Positions 59,350 to 64,000 of a DNA stretch of 64,000 nt are shown in pieces. The notes beneath the pieces are model-generated. The model worked only from the letters and a program-made list of their open reading frames with translations. It was not told the origin of the DNA and made no database searches. Origin of the DNA: Mesorhizobium loti (GTDB taxonomy: Bacteria > Pseudomonadota > Alphaproteobacteria > Rhizobiales > Rhizobiaceae); the NCBI RefSeq assembly GCF_003148495.1, contig NZ_QGGH01000006.1, positions 186,001-250,000 of the forward strand, read 5' to 3'. How positions within the stretch are numbered: position 1 is the stretch's first letter; each line of letters opens with the position of its first letter. Position numbers and translations under genes: made by a program.

Positions 59350-60657
59350 TTAGAAACTGTCTCTCAACCACTGACTCATGCGATGCAGTTTTCCGCCCGT
59401 TCCGGTCATTCTGAGACCGGAAATTCCTTTCGCCGGATGGCTCTCGAAGCTCGCCATCTGCGGATAGATCAGAAGCCCTACCGCGGCCGAGAAAGCCGGC
59501 CCCTTCGCCGCTTCCGGCAGGCCGGCCACGCCGAGCGGACGGCCGATGCGCACATTGCGTCCCAGGATGCGGCGCGCCGCTTCCGGCAGGCCGGCAAGCT
59601 GGCTGGCGCCGCCGGTGAGCACGACACGCTTGCCCACCGCATTGCCGTAGCCGGACTTGTTGAGCCGGTCGCGCAGCAGTTCGAGCGTCTCGTCGATGCG
59701 AGCGCGCACGATGCGCGTCATCACCGAGCGCGGGATCTGCAAAGGCACATCGCCATCGTCGCCGATCGGCTGGATCGAAACCAGGTCGCGATCGTCAGCG
59801 CTGCCGGGCAGCGCCGAGCCATGCATCACCTTCAGCCGTTCGGCGGCATCGAGCGAGGTCGACAGTCCCTTGGCCATGTCCAGCGTGACATGATTGCCGC
59901 CGATGGCGATGGCGTCGCCATGGACGAACTTGCCTTCCGAAAACACCGAGATCGTCGTCGTGCCGCCGCCCATGTCGATGCAGGCCGCGCCCATTTCCAG
60001 TTCGTCGTCGACCAGGGCCGCCAACCCGCTGGCATAGGGCGTCGCCACCATGCGCTCGACCGACAGATGCGAACGGTTGATGGAAAGCTCCAAATTGCGC
60101 ATCGGCGCAGCGTCGCCGGTCAACACATGCATGTCGACGCCGAGTGCGTCGCCGACCATGCCGCGCGGATCGCGCACGCCGCGTTCCGCATCCAGCGAGA
60201 AGCCGACTGGAAGCGAATGGATCACCTCGCGCTCGACCTTCAGCGCCTGCTTGGCGCCGGCGCCGAGAACGCGCTTGATGTCGGTCTCGTCGGCCTCATG
60301 GCCGCCAAGATTGATGGTGGCGGAGAAGGCTTCGCTCTTCAGCCGACCGGCCGTCATGTTGACGATCAGCGAATCGACCGTCAGCCCGGCCATGCGCTCC
60401 GCCGCATCAACGGCGAGACGGATGGCATGCTCGGCGCGGTCGAGATCGACGACAACCCCCGACTTCACGCCTTGCGACTTCTGATGGCCGATGCCGATAA
60501 CCTGGATCCGGTGCGAGCGGCCACGCAACAGCTTGCCGTCATCGCACGGCTTCAGCTTGGCCACCATGCAGCAGACCTTGCTCGAACCGACATCCAGCAC
60601 CGTCAGGGTCCCGGATCGGCGCGACGAGGCATCGCCATGACCGCCAAGCCAGCTCAT
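59350..60657 (-). CDS. ftsA: Cell division protein FtsA
   Basis: 435 residues, actin fold. The phosphate-1 region is TVLDVGSSKVCCMVA near the N-terminus, with a second nucleotide loop ACIDMGGGTTTISVF. The C-terminus GKLHRMSQWLRDSF is the amphipathic membrane-targeting helix. FtsA tethers FtsZ polymers to the inner membrane. Its ATG overlaps the ftsQ stop by four bases (60654-60657), so translation is coupled. Confidence 0.96.
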   Translation of the reverse strand: MSWLGGHGDASSRRSGTLTVLDVGSSKVCCMVAKLKPCDDGKLLRGRSHRIQVIGIGHQKSQGVKSGVVVDLDRAEHAIRLAVDAAERMAGLTVDSLIVNMTAGRLKSEAFSATINLGGHEADETDIKRVLGAGAKQALKVEREVIHSLPVGFSLDAERGVRDPRGMVGDALGVDMHVLTGDAAPMRNLELSINRSHLSVERMVATPYASGLAALVDDELEMGAACIDMGGGTTTISVFSEGKFVHGDAIAIGGNHVTLDMAKGLSTSLDAAERLKVMHGSALPGSADDRDLVSIQPIGDDGDVPLQIPRSVMTRIVRARIDETLELLRDRLNKSGYGNAVGKRVVLTGGASQLAGLPEAARRILGRNVRIGRPLGVAGLPEAAKGPAFSAAVGLLIYPQMASFESHPAKGISGLRMTGTGGKLHRMSQWLRDSF

Positions 60658-61595
60658 ATCTTCGTCTCCGGCTTGCGCTTCAGGCTCTTGGGTTTTTCGT
60701 TGAGTGCGGCTTCGCGCTGCGTTGCCGCCTCGGGCGTCAACTGCACGACCAGCCGGTCGGTCAGGCGCATGTCGACGGCGGCGATGTCGCGTGACAACAG
60801 CCCCTTGTCCTGGTCCATCTTGACGAGTTCGGCCAGCGCCTGATCCTCGTCATCCTCGGGAAGCTTGACAGTGATGCCATTGTCCAGCTTCAGGTCCCAG
60901 CGCCGTTCGCCGACGCGGATATAGCCTTTGATCCGGGTGGCGAGATCAGGATATTTTTCGATCTTGGCGATGAAGTCGGGCGCGCTCGCCGGCGCGCCGG
61001 TGCCGATCAGCAGCGGCAGCAACACCTGCTTGCCGCCCGAGAACGGCGCGATCACAGCGCCATCCTTCTCGATGACGGACAGCTCATCGCCCTGCTGCCA
61101 GAGCGCGAAGGCCTGGCGCTCTTCGACGCGCACTTCCAGCGTGTGCGGGTAGACCTTGCGAACCGCCGCAACCTCGATCCACGGCAGGCCGGAGATGCGC
61201 TCGCGCGCCGCCTCGGCGTCAAAGCCGATCAGCGACGTCCAACCGTCGAGCTCGAGCCTGTCGAGAATATCGATCTCCGAGGTCTGGCGATTGCCGACCA
61301 CCTTGACCTGGTCGACGGCAAAGCCGGTGCGGGCAGTGATGCTCTGCACGATGCCGTCGACATGGCCGCCGAGATAGGCGCCATAGGCACTGCTCGAGGC
61401 AATCAAAACGGCCGACATCATGGCCGCGGAAAAGCGCGGCGCCTGGAATTCCCCGACGCCAAGGCGCGCCAGAATGCGCACCGGGCGGCGCAGCATCCGC
61501 GGCAGCACGAAATGGTCCAACGACAACGGCAGGCCGAACAGCGCCGGCCCGGCCGCGCCCCTCTCCTTACCCTGTCCCCATTTCAACGCAGACAC
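60654..61595 (-). CDS. ftsQ: Cell division protein FtsQ
   Basis: 313 residues. A cytosolic N-terminus, one membrane helix (about 60-80: MMSAVLIASSSAYGAYLGGH) and a periplasmic POTRA domain (VKVVGNRQTSEIDILDRLEL) followed by the beta domain. FtsQ links early and late division proteins. The start is taken as GTG 61595, with GGAGG seven bases ahead; TTG 61616 is the alternative. The gene overlaps the ddl 3' end by 13 bases with GTG. Confidence 0.93.
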   Translation of the reverse strand: MSALKWGQGKERGAAGPALFGLPLSLDHFVLPRMLRRPVRILARLGVGEFQAPRFSAAMMSAVLIASSSAYGAYLGGHVDGIVQSITARTGFAVDQVKVVGNRQTSEIDILDRLELDGWTSLIGFDAEAARERISGLPWIEVAAVRKVYPHTLEVRVEERQAFALWQQGDELSVIEKDGAVIAPFSGGKQVLLPLLIGTGAPASAPDFIAKIEKYPDLATRIKGYIRVGERRWDLKLDNGITVKLPEDDEDQALAELVKMDQDKGLLSRDIAAVDMRLTDRLVVQLTPEAATQREAALNEKPKSLKRKPETKI

Positions 61596-62509
61596 GAAGC
61601 GTCCTCCACCATCCAACTCAACAAATCGCCAAACGAGTGCCCGGCCTGGGCGGCGATTTCAGGCACCAAGGACGTCGGCGTCATACCCGGCTGGGTGTTG
61701 ACCTCGAGCCACACAACCTCGCCGTTTTCGGAATGCCGATCGTCATAACGGAAGTCCGACCGGGAAACGCCCCGACAACCGATCGCTTGGTGAGCCTTGA
61801 GCGCCAGTGTTTGTATTTTTTGGTAAATATTCGGTGAAACTTTTGCGGGGCATTCGTGCTTTGATCCCCCAGCGACATATTTTGAATCATAGTCGTAGAA
61901 GGAATGGCCGGTCGGGATGATCTCGCAGACCCCCAGCGCCACATCGCCCATCACCGCGCAGGTCAGCTCGCGGCCATGGATGTAACGCTCGACCATGACG
62001 GTATCGCCATATTTCCACTCGGACGAGCCGATCACCTGCGGCGGATGCGACTGGCCTTCATGCACGATGACGACGCCGAAGCTCGAGCCCTCATTGACCG
62101 GCTTGACCACATAGGGCGGCTTCATCGGATGTTTGCTCTGGATGGCGAAGCGGCTGGCGACCTTCGATTCGGCGACCGGCACGCCGACCGCCTTGGCAAC
62201 CCGCTTGGCCTGCTCCTTGTTCATGGCCAGAGCCGAGGCGAGCACGCCGGAATGGGTGTAGGGAATGCCGAGATATTCGAGGATGCCCTGGACAGTGCCG
62301 TCCTCGCCAAAAGGGCCATGCAGCGCGTTGAAGACAACATCGGGCTTGAGCTCGGCAAGCACGGAGCCGACATCGCGCCCGACATCGACGCGCGTGACCT
62401 GGTAGCCTTCCTTCTCGAGCTCATCGGCACAAGCCTTTCCCGAAGACAGGGACACGGGCCGCTCGGACGAAAAACCACCCAGCAGGACGGCCACATGCTT
62501 GCTTTTCAT
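61583..62509 (-). CDS. ddl: D-alanine--D-alanine ligase
   Basis: 308 residues, ATP-grasp enzyme joining two D-Ala for peptidoglycan precursors. The N-terminus VAVLLGGFSSERPVSLSSG, the central PYVVKPVNEGSSFGVVIV and the C-terminal EVNTQPGMTPTSLVPE (metal-binding Glu/Asn) are standard. It is the first gene after the 301-base gap containing GANTC sites, so its promoter likely drives ddl-ftsQ-ftsA-ftsZ. Confidence 0.96.
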   Translation of the reverse strand: MKSKHVAVLLGGFSSERPVSLSSGKACADELEKEGYQVTRVDVGRDVGSVLAELKPDVVFNALHGPFGEDGTVQGILEYLGIPYTHSGVLASALAMNKEQAKRVAKAVGVPVAESKVASRFAIQSKHPMKPPYVVKPVNEGSSFGVVIVHEGQSHPPQVIGSSEWKYGDTVMVERYIHGRELTCAVMGDVALGVCEIIPTGHSFYDYDSKYVAGGSKHECPAKVSPNIYQKIQTLALKAHQAIGCRGVSRSDFRYDDRHSENGEVVWLEVNTQPGMTPTSLVPEIAAQAGHSFGDLLSWMVEDASCLR

Positions 62510-62562
62510 TCCCCGGCATCCCCTCTCACGGCGGACCAAAAACCAAGATTTTCCGCAACATT

Positions 62563-62741
62563 GAGTCCGAGTCTCCCAGCAGGTTGCCCCCCAGACGGAA
62601 AACGCGGGTAACGCGTCGAACGACTCAAATCAGGAAACGCTTTTGAGCAGAGAATCAGAGAGTTGATTCACTGGCAAGTGCTTACGATTCCGAGAGATTC
62701 ACTTTCTGAGAAAATGGATGCGAAAAGCGTGTCGTTGAGTC
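62563..62741. promoter_or_regulatory. Cluster of eight GANTC (CcrM methylation) sites
   Basis: GANTC occurs at 62563, 62569, 62622, 62652, 62665, 62686, 62696 and 62737. CcrM methylates this sequence in alphaproteobacteria, and methylation state together with GcrA times division genes in Caulobacter. Such density in the gap ahead of ddl-ftsQAZ is far above the roughly one expected by chance in a GC-rich genome. Confidence 0.7.
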
Positions 62742-62773
62742 TTTACAGCAACGGTCGCGGGTCGTTTTGATCC

Positions 62774-62806
62774 CGTCGAAGTTCATGTATCACATGAAGT
62801 TCGACG
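62774..62806 (-). terminator. Hairpin directly after murB
   Basis: Arms GTCGAAGTTCATG (62775-62787) and CATGAAGTTCGAC (62793-62805) pair with one mismatch around loop TATCA, extended by a flanking C-G pair. It begins a few bases past the murB stop on the minus strand. No U-tract follows, so it may only attenuate transcription or protect the mRNA end. Confidence 0.5.
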
Positions 62807-62810
62807 CGGG

Positions 62811-63776
62811 CTAAAGCAGCTGTCCGAGAAACTCCTGGACGGCATGCCCCGGCCGGAAATTGCCGATGCGCTTGATTTCCCATTGCAACCGGATTCCGGA
62901 ATTCTCCAGCACCCGCGTGCGCACCGTCTCGCCGAGATATTCAAGATCGTAGCCGGTCGCGGTTCCCGTGTTGATCATGAAGTTGCAATGCATCGGCGAC
63001 ATCTGCGCGCCGCCGATCATCAGGCCGCGGCAACCCGCCTTGTCGATCTCCTTCCAGGCCGACGTGCCTTCGGGATTCTTGAAGGTCGAGCCGCCGGTCT
63101 TCTCGCGGATCGGCTGCACGGTCTCGCGATGGTTCTGCACGGCCTCCATCGCCACCTTGATCGCCGCCTTTTCTTCTGGATACCCCTCGAAAACCGCCGA
63201 TGTGAAGATCACGCCAGCCGGCACCGCCGAATGGCGATAAGAATAGTCCATGTCCTCAGCCAGGAATGTCGTGATTTCCCCCTTGCGAGTAAGCCCTCGC
63301 AACTCGACAACCCGTTCGCGGGTCTCCACGCCGTTGGCGCCGGCATTCATGACAAGCGCGCCGCCTACGGCGCCGGGAATGCCGTGGTAGAAATGGAACC
63401 CGCCAATGCCTTCCTCCAGGGCAAATGCGGCGAGGCGCTTGTCAGGGGCGGCAGCACCGGCGTTGATCCCGCCAGTTGCTGTTCTCTCGATCTGACCGAA
63501 ACCTTTCGCCGAAAGCCTGATGACGAAGCCTGGAATGCCGCCGTCCCGAACCAGAAGGTTCGAGCCAACGCCAACCACGGTCAGCGGTATCTCTTCGGGA
63601 ACCGCGCGCAGGAACGCCGCAAGATCTTCCTCGTCGGCCGGCTGGAACAGCACCTCGGCCAGCCCACCGGCGCGGAACCAGGTAATCTTGTCCATCTCGG
63701 CATTCGGCGTGAGGCGGCCGCGCAGGCCGGCAAGCCGGTCGCCAAGTCTGTCGATCAGGGCCTGGCCGTGCATCAT
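62811..63776 (-). CDS. murB: UDP-N-acetylenolpyruvoylglucosamine reductase
   Basis: 321 residues. MurB reduces the enolpyruvyl group to form UDP-MurNAc. The FAD-binding region reads VVGVGSNLLVRDGGIPGFVI, the active-site regions MDYSYRHS and GGSTFKNPEG are present, and the C-terminal part fits the type without the extra loop. The ATG at 63776 overlaps the murC stop by four bases (ATGA), which fixes the start despite a weak Shine-Dalgarno. Confidence 0.96.
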   Translation of the reverse strand: MMHGQALIDRLGDRLAGLRGRLTPNAEMDKITWFRAGGLAEVLFQPADEEDLAAFLRAVPEEIPLTVVGVGSNLLVRDGGIPGFVIRLSAKGFGQIERTATGGINAGAAAPDKRLAAFALEEGIGGFHFYHGIPGAVGGALVMNAGANGVETRERVVELRGLTRKGEITTFLAEDMDYSYRHSAVPAGVIFTSAVFEGYPEEKAAIKVAMEAVQNHRETVQPIREKTGGSTFKNPEGTSAWKEIDKAGCRGLMIGGAQMSPMHCNFMINTGTATGYDLEYLGETVRTRVLENSGIRLQWEIKRIGNFRPGHAVQEFLGQLL

Positions 63777-64000
63777 GAGACGGTCCCGCCAAGCTCCTTG
63801 GGCAACGCATAGGCCCATTGGGTGATGTTGCCGGCGCCAAGGAAGACGACGAAATCGCCCGGCTTGGCCAGATCGCGGATGATGGGCGCAATCGCCGCCG
63901 GACCCTCGATGTAGCGAGCGTCGCGATGGCCGCCGGCGCGGATGCGCGACACCAGCGCGTCCGAACTGACGCCGTCGATCGGCTCTTCGCCGGCCGCGTA
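63773..64000 (-). CDS. murC: UDP-N-acetylmuramate--alanine ligase, C-terminal part
   Basis: Only the last 75 codons are in the window; the gene continues past position 64000. The visible protein begins YAAGEEPIDGVSSDALVSRI and ends QWAYALPKELGGTVS, and includes FVVFLGAGNITQWA. YAAGE-P and the G-AG-(I/D) end are characteristic of the Mur ligase C-terminal domain of MurC, which adds L-Ala to UDP-MurNAc. Its stop overlaps the murB start. No start codon is visible, so coordinates are partial at the 64000 side. Confidence 0.93.
   Translation of the reverse strand, partial: YAAGEEPIDGVSSDALVSRIRAGGHRDARYIEGPAAIAPIIRDLAKPGDFVVFLGAGNITQWAYALPKELGGTVS

Larger units (their letters stand above)
62510..62810. 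other. 301-base gap between murB and ddl
   Basis: No gene is visible. It contains a hairpin just after murB (62774-62806) and eight GANTC sites over 179 bases (62563-62741), and is AT-richer than its surroundings. It is the probable promoter region of the ddl-ftsQAZ operon and the 3' end of the murC-murB transcript. Confidence 0.75.

Noticed and set aside
59017..60843. 608-codon open frame opposite ftsA and ftsZ
   Set aside because: It lies antisense to highly conserved division genes and shows no protein-family features.

Overview
The window is chromosomal DNA from an alphaproteobacterium of the order Rhizobiales, most probably Mesorhizobium or a close relative. The support is high G+C coding sequence packed on both strands, the alphaproteobacterial dcw block (murC-murB-ddl-ftsQ-ftsA-ftsZ followed by lpxC-bamD-recN-ligA), an SspB-alpha type ClpXP adaptor beside DUF4169 and ribbon-helix-helix genes, an intergenic hairpin family I know from rhizobia, and an FtsZ with a long C-terminal linker. 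The genus is inference. I see no tRNA or rRNA gene, transposase, phage gene or CRISPR array.

Layout. 0-6.6 kb: regulators (TetR, AraC/GyrI, MarR), the sspB cluster, a CLC chloride transporter and an ECF sigma factor with its small partner gene. 6.7-18 kb: a giant AsmA-like envelope protein, a DyP peroxidase, a D-lactate dehydrogenase-like flavoprotein, a thioesterase, an Lrp/DMT exporter pair and a secreted dienelactone hydrolase. 18-25 kb: a PQQ glucose dehydrogenase, a DUF2059 protein and a UvrD helicase carrying an in-frame insertion. 25-31 kb: a LacI-controlled sugar cluster (dehydrogenase, TIM-barrel isomerase, three-gene ABC importer) whose binding-protein gene is bracketed by hairpins. 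31-36.6 kb: an encapsulated-ferritin-like gene with no shell gene in the window, a DUF4239 membrane protein, and an MttB-like methyltransferase paired with a dimethylglycine dehydrogenase-like flavoprotein behind a clear palindromic operator.

36.6-51 kb is a mixed stretch: phytase-like esterase, L,D-transpeptidase, MATE pump, SH3 protein, TMEM175 channel, SDR, low-affinity iron permease family protein, phosphonate-type acetyltransferase, CreA, SCO1, PrmA, aminopeptidase P, AzlCD and DUF2461. 51-64 kb on the minus strand is the division and envelope block: murC (cut by the window end) and murB overlap by ATGA; then a 301-base gap with a hairpin and eight GANTC sites; then ddl-ftsQ-ftsA with overlaps, ftsZ and a strong intrinsic terminator; then lpxC, bamD, recN and ligA.

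The most interesting points are the GANTC (CcrM methylation site) cluster ahead of ddl-ftsQAZ, the encapsulated-ferritin homologue that lacks a recognisable cargo peptide and whose stop codon lies in the end of a 144-bp palindromic element, the in-frame insertion between helicase motifs of UvrD, the MttB/flavoprotein pair, and several palindromic operators and tandem hairpins.
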